DNA from: Nostoc sp. KVJ3
Lineage (GTDB): Bacteria > Cyanobacteriota > Cyanobacteriia > Cyanobacteriales > Nostocaceae
Length of the DNA: 64,000 bases
Assembly (NCBI RefSeq): GCF_026127265.1
Contig: NZ_WWFG01000003.1
Location: 1 to 64,000, forward strand
Direction of reading: 5' to 3'
This document shows positions 52,569 to 61,781 of this stretch, piece after piece. The translations under genes and the position numbers were made by a program. The first letter of the stretch is position 1. Every line of letters starts with the position of its first letter. The notes under the pieces are model-generated. The model was given only the letters and a program-made list of their open reading frames with translations, was not told the DNA's origin and made no database searches.

Positions 52569-53936
52569 TTGTGGATGTCGCCACCAAGTGCTTTGGGCTA
52601 CAGTACTTTTATCTGTGCGAAGAAAGTTCTCTCCGATAGTGGTCTGTTCATTTTTAAGCCGGATAAGTCGATTCAGGATTGCCGGGAGACAGTGAAGTGG
52701 ATGGTGAAGAATTTACATGGCAGCCGGATGACGGAATTTTGGGAGAAAGCTAATACTGAAAAACGAGAACCAAATTCTGAAAAACGAGAACTAAATGCTG
52801 GGGATTCAGAGATAGATGCTGGCTGTGAAGAAATGGATGCTTTAAATCAAGCATCTATTTTAGGTCAAAGTGAGTCAGAGCAAGGGTTTCAGAAAAACTC
52901 ACTAACTGCTCAGGAACAGTTCACGAACTCTTTTGAAGAGTTCGTGAACTGTCTCTGTGACACGCTTACAGGAAATTCGCGTGAGGAGGAGACGGCTCAC
53001 GCTCCCTTGAGGGTCGCGTCTCCTCAGACTGTTCAAGGCGTGTCAGAGAAGGAGGAAGACTCGCCTGTGGCAATGGACTGCACGACGCTAACGCTTGTGG
53101 ATGCTGCAAAGGATGAGTCTGCTTTGTTGGAAGGAGAAAAGCAGGATAGTGGTTTTGAACTGAAAGATTGTCATGGAGGTACTTGTTCCGCCGCGCCCGT
53201 CGCTCAAAATGAGAAATCTTTAAATTCTGCGATGCCTGCGGCGGGCGTAGCCATCGCAAATCAAACACAGGGGCAGGTAGAACAAAGTAATTCCGCTTCG
53301 TTGTCGGGAGAAAATCAAGTCTCTGGTTTTGAGCCGAAAGACTGTGATGTTCGCGCAGCGTCTCTAAGAGTTGGCACTTGTTCCGCCGCGCCCGTGTCAT
53401 TAAATCAAAGTGAGATATTTGAATGGTTGGATAGAGCAAACCTTGGAGAATGCCCCCATTATGGGTAATTCAATATTTGCTAGATAGCAAGTATTACGCC
53501 AGCATTAGGGCAACAATCAGCAAGTTTGAGAAGCAGTGGAATATATCTGTAGTCAATTATCAAGTGCAAAAATCTAGTGATACCATTTCACGAAAAATCT
53601 GATACAGATGTAAGACTTGAAAGCTTTGCTGCATCTAAGTTTTTTAATTGCGAATGGGCGAAAAAGCGAATTGCGAATTGGTATGAGGCGTTGTTTACCG
53701 CCGTTCGCGGAGCGTCTCGTAGAGAAGACATCGCCATTAGATCCAAAGCTAGACTATTGCGAATGGAGAAACTGAAGATGGCTTCTCTGGTTGGGGAAAA
53801 TCCGGGTTTTGACTTTTTGCAGGAGTGTTGGAATGATGATCCGGCGAAAGCAGATTGTGATCAAGAAGTTGCTGGTAAAGTTTCCGCAGTGGGGAATTGC
53901 GATTGTTGATGGGGTGTTGTTTAATTGGGAGGGGTA
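52569..53936 (+). pseudogene. Copy B of the repeated winged-helix gene, frameshifted
   Basis: The N-terminal LGYSTFICAKKVLSDSGLFIF and MVKNLHGSRMTEFWE align with copy A (LTYKSLQKAGAALTAQGLFQF, VRNLHGYYNRFYWE). The linker holds two repeat units (LEGEKQDSGFELKDCHGGTCSAAPV and SGENQVSGFEPKDC...GTCSAAPV, each in parts), plus short Nostoc palindromes turned into codons. The body ends at 53468 because a C6 run of copy A is C5 here (53453-53457); the next codons otherwise match WVIQYLLDSKYYAS. The tail module NPGFDFLQECWNDDPA continues to 53936. No proper ATG precedes the first domain, so the 5' end is also lost. Confidence 0.65.
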
Positions 53937-54010
53937 GCGATTGTAATGGTCTGAATGTACAGTAAATAAGTTGATTTACCAAGTCCTGCACAATATAAAA
54001 AGTTATTTCC

Positions 54011-54691
54011 ATGCTGAAACTTTATCATTCTCCCACGTCTCCAAACTCTCGTCGTGTATGGATTGCGTTATTGGAAAAAGGGCTGGAGTTTGAATTGGTA
54101 GAAGTCAAACTGGATGGGGAACAATTCAGCCCAGAGTTCATAGAAATAAACCCTTTTCATCACGTTCCAGTTCTAGTAGTAGATGATGACTTCAGAATTG
54201 TAGAATCCCTGGCGATCCTAGATTACTTAGAGGCAAAATATCCCATACCAGCCCTGATGCCCAGTGATGCTCAGGTGATAGCAAGTGTAAGAATGGTAGC
54301 AATGATTACTGTTAATGAGTTAATGACTGCCATCGCTCCACTTTTCTCTATTTTTTTAGGTTTACCTATAAAGGAGCCAGAAAAAATTAAGATTGCATTG
54401 GATAAAGTATCAACGGTGCTAACTTTCTTAGAAAGTCTACTTGGTGATAATCTTTATTTTGCTGGGGAACACCTGACTTTAGCAGAAGTCGTTGCGGGGA
54501 CTGTGATCCCTCAGTTATCTAGTATGAGTGTATCCTTGGATGACTATCCCAAATTGAATATTTGGTGTGAACGTTTAATGAAACGTGCTGCATGGATTAT
54601 AACTCAGCCTAGTTTAGAGGCGTTGGAAGTAGTTAAGACACGACACAAGGTTGCTATCGCCCAGCAACAAGTCTCTAAAAATAACTTATAA
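54011..54691 (+). CDS. Glutathione S-transferase family protein
   Basis: 226 residues. N-terminal thioredoxin-like domain MLKLYHSPTSPNSRRVWIAL, then FHHVPVLVVDDDFRIVESLAILDYLE, which carries the cis-Pro (VPVL) and the glutathione-binding ES pair. The C-terminal helical domain contains LTLAEVVAGTVIPQL. Full length for the family (about 200-230). The presumed catalytic Ser/Tyr/Cys near residue 8-11 is Ser. Detoxification or a natural-product step is likely; neighbours include P450 and methyltransferase genes. Confidence 0.92.
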   Translation: MLKLYHSPTSPNSRRVWIALLEKGLEFELVEVKLDGEQFSPEFIEINPFHHVPVLVVDDDFRIVESLAILDYLEAKYPIPALMPSDAQVIASVRMVAMITVNELMTAIAPLFSIFLGLPIKEPEKIKIALDKVSTVLTFLESLLGDNLYFAGEHLTLAEVVAGTVIPQLSSMSVSLDDYPKLNIWCERLMKRAAWIITQPSLEALEVVKTRHKVAIAQQQVSKNNL

Positions 54692-54739
54692 GAAGACACA
54701 AAATCCGACCTGCCTGTACTAAAAGGAAGGAAGAAAGAA

Positions 54740-54820
54740 AAATCGTCAGATGAGGCGATTGTAGCTTTGTCAAATGTGAACTTGTGGGTATGGAAAAACT
54801 CAAAGTGGCAGGCAGTTCAG
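54740..54820 (+). repeat. Copy E remnant of the repeated gene tail
   Basis: CAGATGAGGCGATTGTAGC, followed by GTCAAATGTG and AAAAACTCAAAGT, matches the tail entry of copies C and D (CATGAGGC(G/A)ATTGTAG and GGTCAAAT), then similarity stops at the IS at 54836. No coding frame remains. Confidence 0.55.
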
Positions 54821-54835
54821 GATAGAATCAGGGCT

Positions 54836-55855
54836 TTACAGCATTTACGGCTGTTATGAGGTACAGTAGCAGCAACTGGCAAACCAGTTTCTTAAATGTT
54901 GAGGATTTATTAAATCGAGTGCAACTGAGATTAGTTTATCAACCATTTCTGTTGTAGTTGGAGTGAAACTACGTAAAAAAGATTTAAGTTGTGACCACCA
55001 TAATTCAATGGGATTAAAATCGGGAGAGTATGAGAATAAACAAATAACTTTCGCACCTACAGCTTCAATCATTGGCACAATTGAATCTAGTTTATGTGCG
55101 GATAAATTATCAATTTACGTCCACTGCTCCTGACCATAAATTTGGCACTAAAAACTTCTCAACAAACAATTCAAATGCAATGCCGTCCATTGAGTTATTC
55201 ATTGTCATTAATGCAACTACTTTTTTAATACTAATTGCTCCAATTACTGTAACTTTTGATCCTCTATAAAAGGGATTGAGAGAGTAGGCTCTTGTTCCCA
55301 TTTGTGAACGGGCATGAGTCCTCGTTAACCCAAGTAGAATACCAGTTTCGTCCAAAAATACTAAATTTTCTGGCTCTATATGTTTGACCTTTTCCCAATA
55401 ATCTAATCTTAAATTTAGGACTCTAATAGTCCCTGCTTGGGTACTCCGTTTTGTTTTTTTTCGATTTAATCCTAATTTCTGTAACGCACGACACATTGCA
55501 CTTTAACCTACCCAATTGCCAGTCTTGTCTGCGAATAATTCACACAACTCTATCAATGTTGCATCGGGATTTGATTCAACTAATTCTCTCAACTCTATGT
55601 CAGCATTTGTTAGATGACTAAATTGTGGTTTTCCTCGCGGCTTGGATTGTAAATTCCCTTCAAGTTTTTGCTGTTTTACAAGCTTTTGAACTAAACTTTT
55701 TGAGACGGAAAATATGTTAGCTACTTTTCTGATTGAGATGCTTTTTTGAAGATGTGCTGCAACTATTTTTTCTCGAATATCGACAGAGTATGACTTCATT
55801 TAAAGGTATTTATATTTTAATTTATTGTACCTCATAACAGACGCAAGTGCTGTAA
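54836..55855 (-). mobile_element. Degenerate IS630-like element
   Basis: About 1020 bp with roughly 30-bp imperfect inverted ends. Left: TTACAGCATTTACGGCTGTT. Right, reverse complement: TTACAGCACTTGCGTCTGTT. Both continue ATGAGGTACA. The transposase gene inside is broken in two places, so the element is dead unless helped in trans. Confidence 0.75.
54854..55799 (-). pseudogene. IS630-like transposase, broken
   Basis: Three pieces of one protein. Piece 1 (55799-55503): HTH region KIVAAHLQKSISIRKVANIFSVSKSLVQKL, ending at an in-frame TAA where QSAMC would be expected. Piece 2 (55496-55110): RALQKLGLNRKKT and LVFLDETGI with the first catalytic Asp. Piece 3 (55078-54854): CLFSYSPDFNPIELWWSQLKS with the last catalytic Glu. 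Between pieces 2 and 3 the frame shifts, with DNLSAHKLDSIV readable in the piece 3 frame. So one nonsense and one frameshift mutation. Confidence 0.8.
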
Positions 55856-55878
55856 GTTCTTGCAACGTTTTCATGTTG

Positions 55879-57219
55879 TTAGCTGTAGCGCCTCCAAAAC
55901 TTTACTTTCAAACCATCCCTTGGACGAGAAAATGGTAGTACTAAGCGTTCTAGATTTTGTCCAGGAAGTATTTCCCATTCATAGTCACGGATCAATAATA
56001 CGGCAAACAGTTTCATTTCTAACCGAGCAAACTCTTTACCTAAACATTCTCGAATCCCACCACCAAAAGGAATATAGCTTCCAACCCTTTGTTTGTCTTG
56101 AGTGGATTCAGATGCAAAACGTTGTGGGTCAAATTGTTGAGATTGAACGTAAACATTCTCGTCTTGATGAGTTTCCTGAATTTGGTAAAACACGTCCCAG
56201 CCTTGGGGGATACGGTATCCAGCAAACTCACTTTCTTTAAGTACTTTGCGCGAACCGCTACGAACGACTGGAGGCAGCATCCGTAGAACTTCTTTTAGCA
56301 CAAGCTCTAAATAGGTCATTTGCTTAAGACTTTCTGGTGTCAGCAGTTGTGCGTGTCCAATTTTCGCTTGTTCCAAACGTGCTGTTTGCCACACCTGTGG
56401 ATGTTGAGCTAACAATAAACATAAGGAAGTTAATGCTGAGGTTAAAGTTTCGTGTCCAGCAACAAGCATTGCTAACACATTATCTAAGACATCCTCAATA
56501 CTCAGACCATTTCCTTCCTCATCTTGTGCAAGTAATAGAATTCCTAAAACATCTTGATGGGCAATAGGCTGTTTTTGACGTTGAATAATTAACTGATCAA
56601 ATTGTACAAGAAGCTGCTCTCGCGCACGAACTGCACGAGCAAACTTGCTTAGAGGAAATCGAATCGGAATAGATAATAGTCCATTACTCCAAGCTTCGTA
56701 AACTTTTTCTAAGTTCTCATTTGCGGCATTATCAACACCTATAAACAACCTACAGGCAATATCAAGTGTGTATTTTTTCAGTTCAGGATACCAAGTGAAA
56801 GTTTTCATCTCTTCCCATTTATGCAGATAACGATGGGTCAACTGTTCCATTGTTTTGGCATAGTCAGCTAACGCTCTTGGCTCAAAGGACTGGAACAACT
56901 GTTTACGAAGTTTTTGGTGAGCAGTACCTGTCTTGACTCCAATTGAGTTGGCTCCTAGTAGCACCTCAAAACTTGTAGTATTAGTCATCTCAAATCGCTG
57001 ACTTTCATTAGTGAATAGGAAACGTGTGGCATCTGCCCCAATTAAGACAATCGTTGGGCGACCAAATAGATGGGTTTTGAAGACTGCTCCATATTGCTTT
57101 TGTCGCTGCCCAATAAAACGTGCTGGCTCTTGCAAATAACTAATGGATTCGCCAATGATGGGCAAACCCAAGCGACCAGGGGGTAATGGCAGTGTTCGTC
57201 CGCTTGAAAAGCTAGTCAT
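55879..57219 (-). CDS. Cytochrome P450, CYP120-like
   Basis: 446 residues from ATG 57219. PPGRLGLPIIGES at the start is typical of the CYP26/CYP120 group. The I-helix motif is AGHETLTSAL (about 254-263), the K-helix ExxR is EVLR (310-313) and the heme loop is FGGGIRECLGKEFA with Cys392. No N-terminal membrane anchor, as in cyanobacterial CYP120 enzymes, one of which hydroxylates retinoic acid. The substrate here is unknown. It is divergent from a TetR gene with a perfect palindrome between them, so expression is probably repressed by that TetR and induced by a ligand. Confidence 0.93.
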   Translation of the reverse strand: MTSFSSGRTLPLPPGRLGLPIIGESISYLQEPARFIGQRQKQYGAVFKTHLFGRPTIVLIGADATRFLFTNESQRFEMTNTTSFEVLLGANSIGVKTGTAHQKLRKQLFQSFEPRALADYAKTMEQLTHRYLHKWEEMKTFTWYPELKKYTLDIACRLFIGVDNAANENLEKVYEAWSNGLLSIPIRFPLSKFARAVRAREQLLVQFDQLIIQRQKQPIAHQDVLGILLLAQDEEGNGLSIEDVLDNVLAMLVAGHETLTSALTSLCLLLAQHPQVWQTARLEQAKIGHAQLLTPESLKQMTYLELVLKEVLRMLPPVVRSGSRKVLKESEFAGYRIPQGWDVFYQIQETHQDENVYVQSQQFDPQRFASESTQDKQRVGSYIPFGGGIRECLGKEFARLEMKLFAVLLIRDYEWEILPGQNLERLVLPFSRPRDGLKVKFWRRYS

Positions 57220-57253
57220 GTTTTTTCTCACTTTTGAGTGAATAGAAGTTATA

Positions 57254-57274
57254 TTTACGATACGGTATCGTAAA
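57254..57274. promoter_or_regulatory. Perfect 21-bp palindrome, probable TetR operator
   Basis: TTTACGATAC G GTATCGTAAA: 10-bp arms exactly complementary around one central base, with further near-symmetry outside (ATA...TAT). It lies midway in the 125-base gap between the P450 and TetR start codons, where a repressor would block both promoters. Confidence 0.85.
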
Positions 57275-57344
57275 ATATAAGAGAAGTCAACTCAATAACT
57301 GTTTGCAAGTTGTTTAAATACCGATGCCTTGAGATGATAATTGC

Positions 57345-57923
57345 ATGAATAAACCCGCGAAAAATCTGCCAGGACGACCTCGTAACCTTCAATCTCATCA
57401 AGCCATTCTGCAAGCAAGCTTGGAACTACTATCAGAAGTAGGATATGAACGTACAAGTATTGATGCAATTGCAGTCCGTGCAGGAGTTAGTAAACCCACT
57501 ATTTACCGACGTTACAAAGGTAAAGAAGAACTGATTGCATCGGCAATAGAAAGTTTTAGAGAAGAAGTTATTATCCCTGACACTGGTAGTCTTTGGGATG
57601 ATATTGATGCTCTGATTGAGAATGCCGCGCAAGTTACGCTTAGTCCTTTGGGACGGCAGACTGTTGCCATGATTATCAGTAGTGCCTCAACTAGTCCTCA
57701 ATTTGCTGAAATTTATTGGACAAAATATCTGCAACCTCGACGGCAAGCTTTTGCTGTTGTAATTGAACGAGCAAAAGTCAGAAATGAAGTTCACGCAGAT
57801 TTAGATCCTAGTTTAGTTTTTGATATGATGAGTGGAATTATGCTTTATGCGCAAATTTTTCAACCTCAGACTGAGCCTTGGCAAGTATATGTTCGTCGTG
57901 CAATACATCTTTTAATCAAGTAG
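57345..57923 (+). CDS. TetR family transcriptional regulator
   Basis: 192 residues. The N-terminal HTH (about 15-60) is ILQASLELLSEVGYERTSIDAIAVRAGVSKPTIYRRYKGKEEL, the standard TetR signature (quoted in part). The C-terminal ligand-binding domain belongs to the TetR_C_16/AcrR-like group (SPLGRQTVAMIISSASTSPQFAEIY). Divergent from the P450 gene with a perfect palindromic site between; very likely represses both. Confidence 0.95.
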   Translation: MNKPAKNLPGRPRNLQSHQAILQASLELLSEVGYERTSIDAIAVRAGVSKPTIYRRYKGKEELIASAIESFREEVIIPDTGSLWDDIDALIENAAQVTLSPLGRQTVAMIISSASTSPQFAEIYWTKYLQPRRQAFAVVIERAKVRNEVHADLDPSLVFDMMSGIMLYAQIFQPQTEPWQVYVRRAIHLLIK

Positions 57924-57939
57924 CACGATGATGCCAAGT

Positions 57940-58467
57940 AGAACAGAGTCAATCAGCTTCTCTACGAGACGCTGCGCGAACGTTGTCAGGAAAAAATCAA
58001 GCCACTGGTGAAAAGGTGAAAGGCTGTCATCTTCGCGCAGCGTCTTGTAGAGCAGGTACTTTTTCCGCCGCGCCCATCGCTCAAAATGAATTTTCTGACA
58101 AGAAAGCGATCGCTAATCAAACTCAGGGGCTTGTAGAACAGGGTCAATCTGCTTTCTTGCCAGGAGAAAACGAAGTTTCAGGTGCAGAAGTCAAAGCGGA
58201 TCATGAGGGTGAAAGTTCTGCCACGCCTGCTCACAGTGCTGAAAAATGGTCGCATGAGGCGATTGTAGTGCGGTCAAATATGCGATCTGTAAGAAGGGAA
58301 AAACTGAATCGAGCAGCAAATTCAGGGGATAATCCGGGATTTGACTTTTTGCAGGAGTGTTGGCAGGATGATCCGGCGAAAGCAGATTGTGATCAAAAAA
58401 TTGCTGGCGAAGTTTCCGCAGTGGGGATTGGTGACGGCGGATGAGGTGCTGGTAAAGTGTGATGAGT
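57940..58467 (+). pseudogene. Copy C of the repeated gene (linker and tail only)
   Basis: Begins inside a Nostoc palindrome (CTCTACGAGACGCTGCGCGAACG) and continues with linker units (GKNQATGEKVKGCHLRAASCRAGTFSAAPIAQNE and NEVSGAEVKADHEGESSATPA, in parts), then the tail NPGFDFLQECWQDDPAKADCDQ. The winged-helix domain is missing. Frame 57983-58444 is open by chance of the deletion. An IS630 element follows 26 bases after it. Confidence 0.65.
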
Positions 58468-58516
58468 AAAGTGTGTTATGTCAATTACAAGCTAGTAGTC
58501 TACCAAGCCAACTTTG

Positions 58517-59216
58517 CTAAGTTAAATCCGGGTATAAACGCTGCATTTTTCGACGAGCATCTTTGGTTTGGAAACCCCAATAGACACTGGCTTTTTGTTG
58601 ATTACGTTGTTTCTCCCAAGCAGCAATCTCAGAAGTTAATGTTTCTGCATTAGGAATACGCCGTTCTAAACATTGGCGAGATAAAACAGATAATTCAATT
58701 TCTACTTGATTTAACCAAGAAGCGTGTTTAGGAGTATAGTGAAACTCTAATTTTTGAATAATTCGACGTGCTTCTTCTGGTGGAAAAACTTCATATAACG
58801 CGCTGGGAGTATGAATATTTAGGTTATCAACTACTAAACGAATAATATCAGCATCTTGATAATCAATATCTACTAACTTTTTCATTTGAAGAGCAAAATC
58901 GGCTTTAGTTCGACGTTCTGTAACTTCGATATGCCGCCATCCAGCCAAGGGTTGAAAACATGCAAATAAATTGACTGTCCCGTTACGCTTATACTCGAAA
59001 TCATAACGTTCAGGCTGCTCCGGCTCTGGTGGTAAAGGAAGTCTTACTTCTTCTACTAATTGGTAGGGACGTTCATCAAAGCAGACTACAGGGCGTTTAG
59101 GATCATAAGGCTCATTATATAAATCCAACACATCCTCCATTCTGAATACATACTCTGCGTTAACTTCGGGAATACACCACTGTTCTTTTAACCACGGTTT
59201 AATTTCGTTTTTTTTA
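58517..59216 (-). CDS. IS630-type transposase, catalytic part (orfB)
   Basis: DDE domain of the IS630 family. VVCFDERPYQ holds the first Asp, VVDNLNIHTP the second and HASWLNQVEIELS the last Glu. Its reading frame is reached from orfA by a slip on an A8 run (T-run at 59208-59215), giving the fused sequence LKKNEIKPWLKEQWC. The C-terminus (VYWGFQTKDARRKMQRLYPDL) is complete. Production therefore depends on ribosomal or transcriptional slippage, typical of this family. Confidence 0.88.
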
Positions 59217-59628
59217 GAGTTTGACGTATTGTTTCGTCGGAAATTGAATCTATTATCCCAAGGTTTACTAAGTGATCCGCTAATAATTGCATTGTCCAAC
59301 GCACTCTCCCTTCTGGCGGCTTAGAACAAGCCGTTGCAATCAAAAATGCTTCTTGCTTTTCATCTAATTTTTTAGGTTTTGGTGGATGAACTTCATCCTT
59401 TAAAGCAAAATCTAACCCACCAATGACAAATTTTTCTCGTATTCGTTGCACTGTTGCAACATGCGCTCTAACTATGCTAGCGATCGCTTGATCCCTTTCT
59501 CCTTCAGAAGCCATCAGAAGAATGTTTGCACGGGTTATAGTTCTTGCTTTGTGCTTACCTTTTTTAATTATTGCCTGTAGCTGAGAAACTTCATCTTCAT
59601 TCAAGTCAACAATGTACTTTTTGGCCAT
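59188..59628 (-). CDS. IS630-type transposase, N-terminal part (orfA)
   Basis: 146 residues starting MAKKYIVDLNEDEVSQLQAI (ATG 59628). Contains two HTH-like regions (HKARTITRANILLMASEG, ASIVRAHVATVQRIREKF) that bind the element ends, then PEGRVRWTMQLLADHLV and ISDETIRQTLKK. It stops soon after the A8 run at 59208-59215; slippage there extends it into orfB. By itself it may act as an inhibitor of transposition. Confidence 0.88.
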   Translation of the reverse strand: MAKKYIVDLNEDEVSQLQAIIKKGKHKARTITRANILLMASEGERDQAIASIVRAHVATVQRIREKFVIGGLDFALKDEVHPPKPKKLDEKQEAFLIATACSKPPEGRVRWTMQLLADHLVNLGIIDSISDETIRQTLKKTKLNRG

Positions 59629-59808
59629 ACCACACCCCGTTTTTGGTTATTTTACCAATTAGAGGTTTTACTTAGCAAAGTTACCTTGGCAGACTACTAG
59701 ACAAGTCAATTCAGATGCGCGGACAGTTTAAGGTTAAAGTAAGCAGAGGATGAAAATTTAGCACTTTCAGCTTATTTGGCCATTTGTGATCCTAAATTGT
59801 TGCTATTT

Positions 59809-60603
59809 ATGACATATAAGCAGGAAATCATCAATTTTTACAATGGCAGAACCAATTATGATAACGATGTCACCCTCAATCGTGCAATTGCACTTTTTGA
59901 CTATGTAACTCCAAGCCCTGGGCAATCCGTCTTAGATGTGGCGACAGGAACAGGAAATATTGCAATCACATCTGCTCAAAAAGTAAACCCAAGTGGTTGT
60001 GTAATTGGAATTGATATCGCAACAGAACTACTCAAGATTGCTCAACAGAAAATTCAAGCCGAAAACTTATCCAATGTTAGGCTAATTGAAGTTGATGCAG
60101 AAGCATATCAACCTGAAGCAGACAAGTTTGATGCGATCTATTGTTCTTATGCCATCGTGCTTTTTCCTAACATTCCTAAAATCCTAGAGAATTGGTATCG
60201 TTGTCTCAAGTTTGGCGGATTCATTGCATTTACCTGTTCGTCTGAAGATTCATATTTAGCATTGTCGATTGTAGAAGCTTGTGCAAAAAATGGAATTACA
60301 CTGCCAAATCTGCACGAACCATTGGGAACACCAGAGCGAATTCAACACCTATTAACTCAAGCCAAGTTTGACCAAATTGAAATTCATCCTCGACAGATGG
60401 GGACTTACCTGAGCTTAGAAAAAGTACAAAGTAGATGGAATGGGCAATTTTGGCTACATATCGATAATCCGTTACGGGAATTAACACCCCAAAAAATTTG
60501 CCAGATCAAAGCCAGCTATGATGAAGAGATTGCTGCACTAGAAACCGAGCAAGGTGTATGGTATGAGGAGTTAATTTACTACGTTGTTGCTCGTAAAATA
60601 TAG
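59809..60603 (+). CDS. Class I SAM-dependent methyltransferase
   Basis: 264 residues from ATG 59809 (an in-frame TTG extends it to 59776). Motif I VLDVATGTGNIAI, the acidic strand VIGIDIATELL and the post segments DAIYCSYAIVLFPNIPKIL and RCLKFGGFIAFTCSS place it with UbiE/Methyltransf_11-type enzymes. The N-terminus (INFYNGRTNYDND) fits small-molecule methyltransferases. It is convergent with the O-methyltransferase gene 68 bases away. Confidence 0.88.
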   Translation: MTYKQEIINFYNGRTNYDNDVTLNRAIALFDYVTPSPGQSVLDVATGTGNIAITSAQKVNPSGCVIGIDIATELLKIAQQKIQAENLSNVRLIEVDAEAYQPEADKFDAIYCSYAIVLFPNIPKILENWYRCLKFGGFIAFTCSSEDSYLALSIVEACAKNGITLPNLHEPLGTPERIQHLLTQAKFDQIEIHPRQMGTYLSLEKVQSRWNGQFWLHIDNPLRELTPQKICQIKASYDEEIAALETEQGVWYEELIYYVVARKI

Positions 60604-60671
60604 CAGTTTCGGCTCATTTTTATACATGGAATCAGCAACGCCAAACTTTTTAACCTGATTTCGCTATAAAT

Positions 60672-61694
60672 TCATCTATATGCAACTATTACTTGCTGTT
60701 CAGTAGGCGAGAGTGAATGAAGTTGGCAATGGGAAAAACCAGCATTGCTAAACATGCTTTCGTACTCTGCAAATGTATAGGCATCGCCACTAGGGGTTGT
60801 TGCTAGCATGACTAAGCTGAAAGCAGCAGCATCAGGTGGCGTAATGCGATCAGAGTTAGGAATAAACTCAAAAACGAGAACTCTTCCATCAACAACCAGC
60901 GAAGCTTTGATCTTTCTCAGTAACCGTTCACATGTTGCTACATCAAAATGATGTAAGAAGTTAGGCAGTAAAACTAGATCGTAGTCATTGCTGTAATCTA
61001 CTTCAAAAGCGCTACCGACAATTGTATGGTAACGCGAACCTACTCCTTTTATCCTGGCGTTTTCTTTAGCAACCTCTAAAACAGATGCCCAATCAACACC
61101 AAAAATTTCGGCATTCGGGTTATGTTGGGCAATTGCAATACCAAACAAGCCATGACTTGCTGAAATATCCAACACTTTCAGAGGCTCTATTTTATTCTCA
61201 TTCACCAACTGAGCGATTAATTGTGCGGGATTTGCCATCATTGGTGACATAGCTTTTGCAAATTGCACCCATACTGGATGTTCTGGTGATAAAGTTCCTT
61301 GGGACGATACGGCAGTTCCTCCCTTGAGGACAGCAGCAGTCAGGTCATTGAAACCGTTAGTTATCATGGGAGATAGTAAAAATTCAATTGCATCTCCCAT
61401 ATAAAATTTGCTTTGCCGATCCAAAAACATCGCTGAATCTGAAGTGAGCCTATAGCCTTCAGCTTCCTTTGTCATAAAGCCGATAATCACCAAATAATCG
61501 CACAATATTCGCATACCTCGTTCAGAGGTTTGACACTTTTGTGCCAATGATTGACTTGACTCAATTCCTTGACTGATGGCAGTAAAAAGATTCAATTCAA
61601 CTGCGGCTTTAATTGCCGCGCTGCGTTGGTAAGCGTTAACTGTATTGAAGAATAGTCCAGGTGAGGGTGTTGATATATAATAAAGCTTTCTCAA
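60672..61694 (-). CDS. O-methyltransferase (dimerisation plus catalytic domain)
   Basis: 340 residues. The N-terminal winged-helix dimerisation domain (AAIKAAVELNLFTAI, ILCDYLVIIGFMTKEAEGYRLT) precedes a Rossmann domain with VLDISASHGLFGIAIAQ (GxG-like motif I with Ser/Ala in place of Gly), EIFGVDWASVL and LLPNFLHHFD, the last typical of hydroxyindole/CrtF-type O-methyltransferases. No ATG is available at the N-terminus; the TTG at 61694 follows an in-frame TGA about 30 bases upstream, so a short loss of the 5' end is possible. Probably acts on a natural product. Confidence 0.85.
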   Translation of the reverse strand: MRKLYYISTPSPGLFFNTVNAYQRSAAIKAAVELNLFTAISQGIESSQSLAQKCQTSERGMRILCDYLVIIGFMTKEAEGYRLTSDSAMFLDRQSKFYMGDAIEFLLSPMITNGFNDLTAAVLKGGTAVSSQGTLSPEHPVWVQFAKAMSPMMANPAQLIAQLVNENKIEPLKVLDISASHGLFGIAIAQHNPNAEIFGVDWASVLEVAKENARIKGVGSRYHTIVGSAFEVDYSNDYDLVLLPNFLHHFDVATCERLLRKIKASLVVDGRVLVFEFIPNSDRITPPDAAAFSLVMLATTPSGDAYTFAEYESMFSNAGFSHCQLHSLSPTEQQVIVAYR

Positions 61695-61781
61695 TGACGA
61701 AATATAATCAGTGCTCGCCTCTCAAATAAGTGGGTGCCATTCTAAGGCGATCGCCATTATGACATGATACCGCGTCTGTCC

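Larger units (their letters stand above)
58493..59698 (-). mobile_element. IS630-type element, 1206 bp
   Basis: Bounded by TA duplications and inverted ends TAGTAGTCTACCAAGCCAAC (left) and TAGTAGTCTGCCAAGGTAAC (right, complement), both followed by TTTGCTAAGT (about 27 of 30 matching). Contains two overlapping frames that make one transposase by frameshifting. The MITE at 23689-23852 has the same termini. Confidence 0.88.
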
